Positions 51,943 through 60,419 are shown, counted from the first letter of the stretch. The stretch: DNA of 64,000 nt from Streptomyces broussonetiae (GCF_009796285.1 NZ_CP047020.1:6510001-6574000); one strand, 5' to 3'. Made by a program: numbers and translations. The notes: generated by a model from the letters alone, not told the origin.

Positions 51943-52986
51943 ATGACCACCCCCGCCGCCGACGGCTTCCACATGCCCGCCGAATGGACCCCGCACGAGC
52001 GCACCTGGATGGCGTGGCCGGGCCCCAACCCCACCTTCGACGACCCCGAGGACCTCGCCGCCTCCCGAGCCGCCTGGGCGTCGGTCGCCCGTGCCGTCAC
52101 GCGCTTCGAACCGGTGACGGTGGTGTGCGGCCCCGGCCGGTCGGCCGAGGCGCAGGCGCTCCTCGGTCCCGCCGTCACCACCGTCGAGCGGGACCTGGAC
52201 GACGCCTGGATGCGGGACATCGGCCCCACCTTCCTCACCAACGGCGAAGGTGAACTGGCCGCCGTGGACTGGACGTTCAACGGCTGGGGCGCCCAGGACT
52301 GGGCCCGCTGGGAGCACGACTCCAAGATCGCCGCGTATGTCAGCGACCTCGCGGGCGCGAAGACGTACGCCTCGCAGCTGGTCAACGAGGGCGGCGCGAT
52401 CCACGTCGACGGCGAGGGCACCGTGCTGCTCACCGAGACCGTGCAGCTCGGCCCCGAGCGCAACCCGCACTGGTCGAAGGAGGAGGTCGAGGCCGAGATC
52501 CACGCCCACCTCGGCACCAGCAAGGCGATCTGGCTGCCGCGCGGCCTCACCGGCGACTACCCGCCCTACGGCTTCGGCACCCTCGGCCACGTCGACATCG
52601 TCGCCGCGTTCGCCCGCCCCGGCGTCGTCGTCGCCCACCACCAGCCGGACCCCGCGCACCCCGACTTCGAGGTCACCAAGGAGGTCATCGGCCTGCTGAA
52701 GTCGGCGACCGACGCGCGCGGACGCAAGCTGGAGGTCGTCGAGGTCCCCGCGCCGACCGTCCTGGAGGCCGACGGCCACTGGGCCGACTACTCCTACATC
52801 AACCACTACCTCTGCAACGGCGGCGTCGTGCTGTGCGGCTTCGACGACCCGCGCGACGAGATCGCCGCCGGGATCTTCCGCCGGCTCTTCCCCGAGCGGA
52901 CGGTGACCCTGGTGGACGCGCGCACGATCTTTGCGGGCGGCGGCGGCATCCACTGCATCACCCAGCAGCAGCCGAAGGTCCGGTGA
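51943..52986 (+). CDS. aguA: agmatine deiminase-family protein
   Basis: A 347-aa guanidino-group-modifying enzyme (pentein fold) expected to hydrolyse agmatine to N-carbamoylputrescine and ammonia. Catalytic residues visible: Cys338 in GGGGIHCITQQQP, His in FGTLGHVDIV, Asp in WMRDIGPTF and Glu in LVNEGGAIHVD. The substrate could be another guanidino compound. The usual next enzyme, N-carbamoylputrescine amidohydrolase (AguB, nitrilase family), is absent from the window; the upstream urease-like subunits take its place in the operon. ATG 51943. Confidence 0.9.
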   Translation: MTTPAADGFHMPAEWTPHERTWMAWPGPNPTFDDPEDLAASRAAWASVARAVTRFEPVTVVCGPGRSAEAQALLGPAVTTVERDLDDAWMRDIGPTFLTNGEGELAAVDWTFNGWGAQDWARWEHDSKIAAYVSDLAGAKTYASQLVNEGGAIHVDGEGTVLLTETVQLGPERNPHWSKEEVEAEIHAHLGTSKAIWLPRGLTGDYPPYGFGTLGHVDIVAAFARPGVVVAHHQPDPAHPDFEVTKEVIGLLKSATDARGRKLEVVEVPAPTVLEADGHWADYSYINHYLCNGGVVLCGFDDPRDEIAAGIFRRLFPERTVTLVDARTIFAGGGGIHCITQQQPKVR

Positions 52987-53012
52987 CGTCCGCGTTCAGG
53001 TAGAACATACGC

Positions 53013-53501
53013 GTGGATGTACTGCTCTGCGCCGCGTGCGGCCGTCGGCCGACCGAACCGGTCCGCCGTCTCGACGAGATGCCCGAGGGCCCCGGCCGGG
53101 ACGGGCTGTCCGGCCCCGACGGACCGCTGCGGCCCCCGGCGCTGCTGTCCCGCGGCACGTATGCCGTGGACCCGCTCCCGCACGGGGCGCCCTTCGTCCC
53201 CGCCCCGGACGGCGAGGAGTACGACGCAGTGGTGCCCGGCGGGAGGTGGATGTCCGACGAGCGCGGGTTCCGCGTCTCCGCAGGCCCGCGCGGCACCCGC
53301 GTCCTGCACCCGCTCGACGTCGTCGGACTCGGCCTCCACCCGGACGTGATGCGGAGCGTCGGCTGCTGTGGCCCGGACGGGGAGCACGGCGTCAACCGGC
53401 TGTGCCCCTGTGGTGCGGAGGTGGTGATCGCGGCCGCGGACTGCACCAGCGAGTACGCGACCCGGTTCGTCCCCGACGTCGTACGGACGGTCCCGGCATG
53501 A
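53013..53501 (+). CDS. cysteine-rich hypothetical protein in the urease operon
   Basis: A 162-aa soluble protein. It opens with CAAC (Cys6, Cys9) and carries a second group SVGCCGPDGEHGVNRLCPCG near the end, so a zinc-ribbon or other metal site is likely. No known family is recognised. GTG 53013 is preceded by TAGAAC at 53001-53006, six bases upstream, without a ribosome-binding site, so it may have a leaderless promoter of its own in addition to operon read-through. Its stop overlaps the tetR start (ATGA). Confidence 0.7.
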   Translation: MDVLLCAACGRRPTEPVRRLDEMPEGPGRDGLSGPDGPLRPPALLSRGTYAVDPLPHGAPFVPAPDGEEYDAVVPGGRWMSDERGFRVSAGPRGTRVLHPLDVVGLGLHPDVMRSVGCCGPDGEHGVNRLCPCGAEVVIAAADCTSEYATRFVPDVVRTVPA

Positions 53502-54109
53502 GCGCGACCCCTTCCCCCCGCCGCCGCACGCCCGCCCCGCCGCGCGAGGAGGTCCTTGCCGCCGCCATGGACATGATCGCCGAGCGCGGTCTGGAGAAGC
53601 TCACCATGGCGGCGCTCGGCCGCGAGGTCGGCATGAGCAGCGGCCATCTCCTCTACTACTTCCGCTCCAAGGACGAACTGCTGCTGCAGGCCCTGGAATG
53701 GAGCGAGGGGCGGCTGGGCGCCGAGCGGGGCCGCCTGCTCACCCGCCCCGGGACCGCTCGTGAGCGGCTGGCCGCGTACGTCGACCTGTACGTCCCCGAC
53801 GGCCACCGTGATCCGCACTGGACGCTGTGGCTGGAGGTCTGGAACCGCTCGCAGAACGCCGACGAGGACGCCCGCATCCGGCAGGCCGCGATCGAGGGCG
53901 CGTGGCACCGCGACCTGGTCGCGCTGGTTGCCGAGGGGGTTTCCCGGGGAGAGTTCCGCCCGGTGGACGCGGACCGCTTCGCGGCAAGGCTGCGTGCGCT
54001 GCTCGACGGATTCTCCATCCATGTGGCGATCGGGCTGCGTGGCACCGATCGCGAGCAAGTGCTCACACATGTACGGGAGTTCATCGCACAGACGCTTGTG
54101 GCGCCCTGA
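53498..54109 (+). CDS. TetR-family regulator of the urease-like cluster
   Basis: A 203-aa BetI-like TetR protein. The helix-turn-helix is EKLTMAALGREVGMSSGHLLYYFRSKDELL; the C-terminal domain (LWLEVWNRSQNADEDARIRQA, FAARLRALLDGFSIHVAIG) is of the type with small-molecule effectors. ATG 53498 overlaps the preceding stop, so it is translated with the operon. It most likely controls the divergent permease/urease promoters through the TTTAGAG-N5-CTCTAAA site, and perhaps the MHS transporter downstream. That link is inference from position. Confidence 0.88.
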   Translation: MSATPSPRRRTPAPPREEVLAAAMDMIAERGLEKLTMAALGREVGMSSGHLLYYFRSKDELLLQALEWSEGRLGAERGRLLTRPGTARERLAAYVDLYVPDGHRDPHWTLWLEVWNRSQNADEDARIRQAAIEGAWHRDLVALVAEGVSRGEFRPVDADRFAARLRALLDGFSIHVAIGLRGTDREQVLTHVREFIAQTLVAP

Positions 54110-54141
54110 CCCCGGCATCGTCGTGCCCGCTCGCACGGTGG

Positions 54142-54163
54142 CCCGCGCCCTTCGAGGCGCGGG
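54142..54163 (+). terminator. hairpin after the urease operon tetR
   Basis: CCCGCGCC (54142-54149) pairs with GGCGCGGG (54156-54163), 6-base loop, 32 bases after the tetR stop. It would separate the operon from the MHS transporter gene. Confidence 0.5.
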
Positions 54164-54164
54164 T

Positions 54165-54177
54165 AAAGGAATCCTTT
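54165..54177. promoter_or_regulatory. palindrome AAAGGA-A-TCCTTT upstream of the MHS transporter
   Basis: A perfect 6-bp dyad around one base, 27 bp before the transporter ATG. Could be an operator; it does not resemble the urease-promoter site. Confidence 0.4.
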
Positions 54178-54204
54178 CCTCCGCCACCGGGCAGGTAACG
54201 CCGC

Positions 54205-55515
54205 ATGGGACGAGAACACTGGAAGAAGATCTGGGTCGGCTCTGCGGGCAACATGGTCGAGTGGTTCGACTGGTTCGTGTACGCGAGCTTCGCCACGTAT
54301 TTCGCCGGCGCGTTCTTCCCGAGCGGCAATCCCACCGCCCAGCTCATGAACACCGCCGGCATCTTCGCGGTGGGCTTCTTCATGCGGCCCGTCGGCGGCT
54401 GGCTGCTCGGCAGGGTCGGTGACCGCAAGGGGCGCAAGGCGGCGCTGACGCTGACCGTGACGCTGATGTCGGCGTCGGCCGTCCTCATCGCCGTCGCCCC
54501 GACCTATGCGGTCGCCGGCTACGGCGGCGCCCTGGTGCTGCTCGTCGCCCGCCTGCTGCAGGGCCTGTCGGTCGGCGGCGAGTACGCGGCCAGCGCCACC
54601 TATCTGACAGAAGCCTCGGACCCGAAGAACCGGGGCTTCGCCTCCAGCTTCCAGTACGTCTCCATGACCGCGGGCCAGATCCTCGGCCTCGGTCTGCAGA
54701 TCATCCTCCAGCGCACCCTGTCCGACTCCGCGCTGCACAGCTACGGCTGGCGCATACCGTTCGTCGTGGGCGCGCTCGGCGCGGCGATCATTTTCTACCT
54801 GCGCCGCAGCATGCTGGAGACCGAGGTGTACGAGGAGGACACCTCGCGCGCCGGGGAACGCGGCACCCTGCGCGCCCTGTGGCAGCACAGGCGGGAGGCG
54901 TTCCTGGTCGTCGCGCTCACCATGGGCGGCACCGTGGCGTACTACACGTACACCACCTATCTGACCAAGTACCTGTCCAACTCGGCCGGGCTGTCCAAGC
55001 AGACGGCGACGCTCGTCTCCTTCACCGCGCTGATCGTCTTCGCCGCCCTCCAGCCGCTCGCGGGCCGTCTGTCGGACCGGATCGGCCGGCGTCCGCTGCT
55101 GATCACCTTCGCGGTCGGCTCCACCGTCCTCACCGTGCCGATCATGACCCTGCTGGGGCACGCGAACGGCTACTGGTCCGCCCTCGGCCTCGCCCTGCTC
55201 GCGCTCGTCGTCGTCACCGGCTACACCTCTATCAACGCCTGTGTGAAGGCCGAGCTGTTCCCGACCGGCATCCGCGCCCTGGGCGTGGCCCTGCCGTACG
55301 CCCTCGCCAACGCCCTGTTCGGCGGTACGGCGGAGTACGTCGCGCTGTGGTTCAAGAACGCCGGCCTCGAGTCCGGCTTCTTCTGGTACGTCGCCGGATG
55401 TGCCGCCGTGTCGCTGGTGGTGTACGTCGCCATGCGCGAGACGAAGGACCTGGACCTGGCCCGGGTGAAGGCCGTTCAGGAGGCCGGGGAGTCCAGCGTG
55501 CCGACCGCATCCTGA
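54205..55515 (+). CDS. MFS transporter, metabolite:H+ symporter (MHS) family
   Basis: A 436-aa, 12-helix importer related to KgtP, ProP and ShiA. Family marks are the N-terminus GNMVEWFDWFVYASFATYFA, motif A GRVGDRKGRKAAL and the helix-4/5 loop GLSVGGEYAASATYLTE. MHS members import dicarboxylates, betaines or other small acids by proton symport; specificity is not evident. ATG 54205 has only a weak GGGCAGG upstream. Next to the urease-like operon, it may bring in a nitrogen compound or export a product, but a hairpin lies between them. Confidence 0.88.
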   Translation: MGREHWKKIWVGSAGNMVEWFDWFVYASFATYFAGAFFPSGNPTAQLMNTAGIFAVGFFMRPVGGWLLGRVGDRKGRKAALTLTVTLMSASAVLIAVAPTYAVAGYGGALVLLVARLLQGLSVGGEYAASATYLTEASDPKNRGFASSFQYVSMTAGQILGLGLQIILQRTLSDSALHSYGWRIPFVVGALGAAIIFYLRRSMLETEVYEEDTSRAGERGTLRALWQHRREAFLVVALTMGGTVAYYTYTTYLTKYLSNSAGLSKQTATLVSFTALIVFAALQPLAGRLSDRIGRRPLLITFAVGSTVLTVPIMTLLGHANGYWSALGLALLALVVVTGYTSINACVKAELFPTGIRALGVALPYALANALFGGTAEYVALWFKNAGLESGFFWYVAGCAAVSLVVYVAMRETKDLDLARVKAVQEAGESSVPTAS

Positions 55516-55558
55516 GACGGTCCGTGAGTCGGGGGCTGGGGTGTGCCAAACTGCCTCC

Positions 55559-55609
55559 GTGCTCTCGTTCGCCATGATTATTGGCAGCAGGCGCGCCGGT
55601 CCGCAGTGA
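55559..55609 (+). CDS. cimA leader peptide VLSFAMIIGSRRAGPQ
   Basis: Sixteen codons from GTG 55559 (or eleven from ATG 55574) to TGA 55607-55609. Two consecutive ATT codons encode Ile-Ile; ATT is very rare here, where ATC is the standard Ile codon. CAAACT at 55547-55552, six bases before the GTG, suggests leaderless initiation. It precedes an intrinsic terminator upstream of citramalate synthase, so isoleucyl-tRNA supply should set read-through. Confidence 0.75.
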   Translation: MLSFAMIIGSRRAGPQ

Positions 55610-55662
55610 CCACACGTACGACCAGGTACGGGTGGCCATCGTCGTCCTCGACCCGCGCGCAG

Positions 55663-55689
55663 ACCTCTCGCACCCGCGAGGGGTTTTTT
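55663..55689 (+). terminator. intrinsic terminator of the cimA attenuator
   Basis: ACCTCTCG (55663-55670) pairs with CGAGGGGT (55677-55684; one G-U pair) around a 6-base loop, followed by T to 55689. Contains the same GAGGGGTTTTTT end as the ilvB terminator. Confidence 0.8.
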
Positions 55690-55801
55690 CGTTTTCCGGC
55701 CCACCTTCAGCCGGGAGCGACAGTGCGAGGGACCATTGGGGGGACGGTGGAGCCGGTCATTCCGGTAAGACCGAAGATCCACAATCAGGAGCCTTGAGAC
55801 C

Positions 55802-57412
55802 ATGACCGAGACGGCAACCAGCGAGCCAGACGACTCGTTCCACGTCTTCGACACCACGCTGCGCGACGGCGCGCAGCGCGAGGGCATCAACCTCACCGTC
55901 GCGGACAAGCTCGCCATCGCCCGGCACCTGGACGACTTCGGCGTCGGCTTCATCGAGGGCGGCTGGCCCGGCGCGAACCCCCGGGACACCGAGTTCTTCG
56001 CCCGGGCGCGGGCGGAGGTCGACTTCCGTCACGCCCAGCTCGTCGCCTTCGGCGCCACCCGCCGCGCCGGCGCCAGGGCCGCCGAGGACCCTCAGGTCAA
56101 GGCGCTCCTGGACTCCGGCGCCCCGGTGATCACCCTGGTCGCCAAGTCGCACGACCGGCATGTGGAACTGGCGCTGCGCACCACCCTGGACGAGAACCTG
56201 GAGATGGTCCGCGACACCGTCTCCCACCTGCGCGCGCAGGGCCGCCGGGTGTTCGTGGACTGCGAGCACTTCTTCGACGGCTACCGCGCCAACCCCGAGT
56301 ACGCCAAGGCCGTCGTCCGCACCGCCGCCGAGGCCGGCGCCGACGTCGTCATCCTCTGCGACACCAACGGCGGCATGCTGCCCGCCCAGGTCCACGCGGT
56401 CGTCGCCACCGTGCTCGCCGACACCGGCGCCCGGCTCGGCATCCACGCTCAGGACGACACCGGCTGCGCGGTCGCCAACACCCTCGCCGCCGTCGACGCG
56501 GGCGCCACCCACGTGCAGTGCACGGCCAACGGCTACGGCGAGCGGGTCGGCAACGCCAACCTCTTCCCGGTCGTCGCCGCCCTGGAGCTGAAGTACGGCA
56601 AGAAGGTGCTGCCCGACGGGAAGCTCCGCGAGACGACGCGGATCTCGCACGCCATCGCCGAGGTCGTCAACCTGACGCCCTCCACCCACCAGCCGTACGT
56701 GGGAGTGTCGGCCTTCGCCCACAAGGCCGGCCTGCACGCCTCCGCGATCAAGGTCGACCCGGACCTGTACCAGCACATCGCCCCCGAACTGGTCGGCAAC
56801 ACCATGCGGATGCTGGTCTCCGACATGGCGGGCCGTGCCTCGATCGAGCTCAAGGGCAAGGAGCTGGGCATCGACCTCGGCGGCGACCGCGAGCTGGTCG
56901 GCCGGGTGGTCGAGCGGGTGAAGGAGCGCGAGCTCAAGGGCTACACCTACGAGGCCGCCGACGCCTCCTTCGAACTCCTGCTGCGCGGCGAGGTCGAGGG
57001 CCGCCCGCTCAAGTACTTCGACGTCGAGTCCTGGCGGGCCATCGTCGAGGACCGGCCCGACGGCACCCACGCGAACGAGGCCACGGTGAAGCTGTGGGCC
57101 AAGAGCGAGCGGATCGTCGCCACCGCCGAGGGCAACGGCCCGGTCAACGCCCTCGACCGCGCCCTGCGCGTGGCCCTGGAGAAGATCTACCCGCAGCTCG
57201 CCGCACTGGAGCTGGTCGACTACAAGGTCCGCATCCTCGAGGGCAAGCACGGCACCCAGTCCACGACCCGGGTGCTGATCTCCACCTCGGACGGCACCGG
57301 CGAGTGGTCCACGGTCGGCGTGGCGGAGAACGTCATCGCCGCCTCCTGGCAGGCCCTGGAGGACGCGTACACGTACGGCCTGCTGCGTGCGGGTGTCGAG
57401 CCGGCGCAGTAG
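55802..57412 (+). CDS. cimA: citramalate synthase
   Basis: A 536-aa member of the IPMS/homocitrate synthase family, condensing pyruvate with acetyl-CoA to citramalate and giving 2-ketobutyrate for isoleucine without threonine. The signature FDTTLRDGAQREGINLT opens the catalytic TIM barrel; GERVGNANLFPVVAALELKYG follows, and residues ~390-536 form the regulatory LeuA-dimer domain where isoleucine binds. The metal motif, normally HxH, reads H215-A-Q217. ATG 55802; a spaced GGAG lies upstream. Controlled by the preceding attenuator and followed by a VOC gene, 13 bp away. Confidence 0.92.
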   Translation: MTETATSEPDDSFHVFDTTLRDGAQREGINLTVADKLAIARHLDDFGVGFIEGGWPGANPRDTEFFARARAEVDFRHAQLVAFGATRRAGARAAEDPQVKALLDSGAPVITLVAKSHDRHVELALRTTLDENLEMVRDTVSHLRAQGRRVFVDCEHFFDGYRANPEYAKAVVRTAAEAGADVVILCDTNGGMLPAQVHAVVATVLADTGARLGIHAQDDTGCAVANTLAAVDAGATHVQCTANGYGERVGNANLFPVVAALELKYGKKVLPDGKLRETTRISHAIAEVVNLTPSTHQPYVGVSAFAHKAGLHASAIKVDPDLYQHIAPELVGNTMRMLVSDMAGRASIELKGKELGIDLGGDRELVGRVVERVKERELKGYTYEAADASFELLLRGEVEGRPLKYFDVESWRAIVEDRPDGTHANEATVKLWAKSERIVATAEGNGPVNALDRALRVALEKIYPQLAALELVDYKVRILEGKHGTQSTTRVLISTSDGTGEWSTVGVAENVIAASWQALEDAYTYGLLRAGVEPAQ

Positions 57413-57425
57413 GCACAGTGGAGGC

Positions 57426-57851
57426 ATGACCTCACACGAGAGCGGGCCCCTCGCCGGGGCCCGTGTCGCCACCCGGCTGCCCGCAGGGGACCTCGACCGG
57501 GCCCGGCGCTTCCACGCCGGGGCACTCGGCCTGGAACCCGTGGACGAACGCCCCGGCGGGCTGCTGTACCGATGCCGGGGCGTGGACTTCGTCGTGTTCC
57601 GCTCGACGGGGACCTCGCCCGGCACCTTTACCCAGACGGCCTTCGAGGTGGACGACATCGAGGTGGCCGTGGCCGAGCTGAAGCGTCGGGGCGTGGCCTT
57701 CGAGGACGTCGACGCACCCGGGTTCCGCACCCGGGACGGCATCGCCGAGATCGAGGGCAACTACCCGAGCAAGGGCGCGCGGGGGGAGCGGGGCGCCTGG
57801 TTCCGGGACAGCGAGGGGAATCTGCTGGGCATCGGGGAGTTGGTCAGGTAG
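57426..57851 (+). CDS. VOC-superfamily (glyoxalase-like) protein
   Basis: A 141-aa protein with the paired beta-alpha-beta-beta-beta fold of vicinal-oxygen-chelate proteins: the first module holds VATRLPAGDLDRARRFHAGALGLEPV and the second TAFEVDDIEVAVAELKRRGV and WFRDSEGNLLGIGEL, with the late metal Glu. Could be a lyase, dioxygenase or binding protein. ATG 57426 with TGGAGG at 57419-57424, almost too close, so a leaderless start is possible. Perhaps cotranscribed with cimA. Confidence 0.8.
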   Translation: MTSHESGPLAGARVATRLPAGDLDRARRFHAGALGLEPVDERPGGLLYRCRGVDFVVFRSTGTSPGTFTQTAFEVDDIEVAVAELKRRGVAFEDVDAPGFRTRDGIAEIEGNYPSKGARGERGAWFRDSEGNLLGIGELVR

Positions 57852-57891
57852 TCACGGCGCACGACGGCGCTCAGGGCGCTCGCCGGACGTT

Positions 57892-58491
57892 TCAGGGCGC
57901 TCGCCAGATGTTGTCGAACGCCGCGTTCTCGATACGGCGACGCGTGCGGACGCCCTCCAGCTCGTTCACCGCGTCGCCCACCGCCGCCAGGACCGTGAGC
58001 ACGGCCTCGTCGGTGGGGGCCTCGGCCGGGTGGTCGTCCTCGATGCCGAGGGTGCCGGCGAGGCCGGCGAGGACCGGTTCGCGGGACCACCAGCGGTCGG
58101 CCGCCTGCTGCCGGGCCAGGGTGTCGGCCGGGGCGCCGCCGGCCGGGCGCCGGGCCAGCCAGTGGCGGCGCTTCCCGGTGAGCTGCCCCGCCGACTCCAG
58201 TGCGTCGCGGTAGGCGGCGGCCAGCCCCCGGCCCCGGCGCCACAGCCAGTCCTCGACCGTCTCGTACGGCTCCTGCCGCACGAGCGCCGCCCCGGCCTCG
58301 TCCAGCATCCGGTCGCCCGTGGTCAGCTCGGGACCGGGCACGATGCGCTCGCCGGCCAGGGTGAGTGCCCGCGCGCCGAGCAGGTCGACCAGCTCGGCGC
58401 CGGCGAGCGCGAGTGACAGGTCGCCCTGCTCGACGGGGTGCTCACCGGGCACGTCCAGGCTGACGAGGAACAGATCCTGCGGTGTGGTCAT
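57892..58491 (-). CDS. GPP34-domain protein
   Basis: A 199-aa protein similar to the actinomycete GPP34 (GOLPH3-like) family: starts TTPQDLFLVSLDVPG, then the helical core LALAGAELVDLLGARALTLAGERIV and LDEAGAALVRQEPYETVEDWLWR. In eukaryotes GPP34 binds phosphoinositides; in Streptomyces the role is unknown. ATG 58491. It stands alone between the convergent VOC gene and the GH30 gene on the same strand, 53 bp away. Confidence 0.8.
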   Translation of the reverse strand: MTTPQDLFLVSLDVPGEHPVEQGDLSLALAGAELVDLLGARALTLAGERIVPGPELTTGDRMLDEAGAALVRQEPYETVEDWLWRRGRGLAAAYRDALESAGQLTGKRRHWLARRPAGGAPADTLARQQAADRWWSREPVLAGLAGTLGIEDDHPAEAPTDEAVLTVLAAVGDAVNELEGVRTRRRIENAAFDNIWRAP

Positions 58492-58544
58492 ACCCCCCAC
58501 CATGTCCCCGGGGAGGGCCGACGCGCAGCACGGCGCACGGGGTT

Positions 58545-60419
58545 TTACTGCAAGTGCCACTTCTGGTTCGCGGCCCCGGTGCACGACCAGATCTGGGCCC
58601 GCGCCCCGTTCGCGGAGGAGTTGTCCGTGACGTCGAGGCACTTGTTCGCGGCCGTGTTCACCACGTCGTCCGTGGCGGCGTCGTACGACCACTGCTGGGC
58701 GCCGGTGCCGTTGCAGTCGTAGAGCTGCACCTTCGCCCCGTCCGCCGTCGACGCCGACGTCACGTCGAGGCACTTGCCGAGCGCCTGGACCGATCCGTCG
58801 GCCATCACGGTCCACTGCTGGGCGCCGGAGCCGTTGCAGTCGTACAGCTGCACGGCCGTCCCGTTGGCGCTCGAACCGCCCGCCACGTCAAGGCACTTGC
58901 CCGCCAGGCCGACGAAGGAGCCGGACCGGCTGCCGCCGTCGGACTGGGTGCCGGACCAGGTGAAGGTCGCCGAGGTCTGGCCGGGCAGCGAGTAAGTGGC
59001 ATGCTCGGCACCCCAGTTGATGGTGACGTTCTGTGCCGAGGCGGAGTCGTTGTACGCGATCAGCGCCTTGCTGCCGTCCGGGTTGCGCCAGGCCACGTTC
59101 GGCACCGTGGTGGACGCCGTCGAGGCGATCCGCTGGGCGCCCGGCCGTACGAACTTGGTCAGCTGGCCCATGTCGTAGTACTCGACCGTGTAGTCCACCG
59201 TCCCGCTCTGCCCGTCCCCGTTGTGCACGGTGACCAGCCCGGTGCAGGTGCCGCAGCCGCCGTTGTGCGGGCCCATGTTCTGGTCCACGGCCAGCGACCA
59301 CTTGGTCACCGACTTCGCCCAGTTGCGCGTGTAGTCGATGATGTTCGACATGTCCTCGCGCTGCTGGTCGGCGACCCAGGTGCCGCCTGAGTGCTCGGTG
59401 CCGAAGGCGTCCAGGTTCGGGTACTGGTTGTGCACGGTGGTCTGCTCGGAGACGTCGCCGCCGTAGCCGTGCCAGGCGATCCCGCCGAAGTTGGGGTGGT
59501 TGCGGATCGTCGCGTCGTCGACGAGCGCGGACGCGTAGGAGTCGTAGACGTCCCAGTTCCAGTCGTGCGCGAGGACCCTGGTCGCGAGGCCCGCCGACTG
59601 CAGCTGCGGCAGCAGGTTGTTCTTGAGGAAGTACTGCAGGCCGGAGGCGTTCCAGCTCATCGACGGATAGCCGGAGCAGCAGGTCGGCTCGTTCTGCGGG
59701 GTCACGTAGGAGACGTTGATCCCCTGGTCCTCGTACGCCTGGAGGTACTTCACGAAGTAGGAGGCGTACGCGCCGTAGTCCTCGGCCTTGAGCCAGCCGC
59801 CGTTGAGGGAGCCGCTGTCCTTCATCCAGGCCGGGGCCGTCCATGGCGAGGCCATGACGGTCAGTGAGGGGTTGAGCTGGAGCGCCTGCCTGGTGAGCGG
59901 TGCGACGTCGGCGAGGTCGTGCGCGATGGAGAAGCTGTTCAGGTTCGGGTCCGTCTGCCCGGCCGGCACGTCGTCGTACGTGTAGCCGTAGCGCGCGAGG
60001 TCCGAGGCGCCCATCGGGTTGCGCAGGAACGACAGCCCGATGCCGTCCGTCGGCGAGAACAGCTTGCGCATCGTCGCGTCCCGGGTCGTCTGGGACAGGG
60101 CTCCGCTGCTGTTCATCAGCCAGGCCGCGGTGTCGGTGAAGGACGCGCCGCCACCGGTGAAGGTCTGGTAGCGGGTGTTCTCGTCCACGGTGATGTTGGT
60201 GCCGCCGCCACCCGTTCCGGACTGGAACGCGAACGGCGTCTGCGCCTGCAGCCCGCGCACGACATGCCGGCCGGCGGTGTCGTCGGTGGTGGTGAGCCAG
60301 GCCGTGACCTGTTCACCGGCCGCGTGCGCGGGGGGTACGGCGGCGGTGACGCCGGCGGCGGAGAGCAGTCCGGCCAGCAGCAGCCGGACCGCGCGGGGGG
60401 TTCTCCGGGTTCTCCACAT
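58545..60419 (-). CDS. secreted GH30 glycoside hydrolase with C-terminal ricin-type lectin domain
   Basis: A 624-aa secreted enzyme. A signal peptide (residues 1-33, cleavage after AHA) precedes a GH30 (beta/alpha)8 barrel with acid/base Glu244 (TPQNEPT) and nucleophile Glu342 (FGTEHSGG), a beta-sandwich (~430-480), and a ricin-B domain (~490-624) with three CLDV...QQW repeats for carbohydrate binding. GH30 members cleave glucosylceramide, beta-1,6-glucan or beta-1,6-galactan; which applies is not clear. ATG 60419. A dyad at 60477-60489 upstream may control it. Confidence 0.92.
   Translation of the reverse strand: MWRTRRTPRAVRLLLAGLLSAAGVTAAVPPAHAAGEQVTAWLTTTDDTAGRHVVRGLQAQTPFAFQSGTGGGGTNITVDENTRYQTFTGGGASFTDTAAWLMNSSGALSQTTRDATMRKLFSPTDGIGLSFLRNPMGASDLARYGYTYDDVPAGQTDPNLNSFSIAHDLADVAPLTRQALQLNPSLTVMASPWTAPAWMKDSGSLNGGWLKAEDYGAYASYFVKYLQAYEDQGINVSYVTPQNEPTCCSGYPSMSWNASGLQYFLKNNLLPQLQSAGLATRVLAHDWNWDVYDSYASALVDDATIRNHPNFGGIAWHGYGGDVSEQTTVHNQYPNLDAFGTEHSGGTWVADQQREDMSNIIDYTRNWAKSVTKWSLAVDQNMGPHNGGCGTCTGLVTVHNGDGQSGTVDYTVEYYDMGQLTKFVRPGAQRIASTASTTVPNVAWRNPDGSKALIAYNDSASAQNVTINWGAEHATYSLPGQTSATFTWSGTQSDGGSRSGSFVGLAGKCLDVAGGSSANGTAVQLYDCNGSGAQQWTVMADGSVQALGKCLDVTSASTADGAKVQLYDCNGTGAQQWSYDAATDDVVNTAANKCLDVTDNSSANGARAQIWSCTGAANQKWHLQ

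Larger units (their letters stand above)
55559..55801 (+). promoter_or_regulatory. cimA attenuator leader
   Basis: A leader with an Ile-Ile peptide, an intervening region of about 50 bases able to form alternative pairings, and a hairpin followed by six T, all before cimA. Same logic as the ilvB leader but tuned to isoleucine, the end product of the citramalate pathway. Confidence 0.75.
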
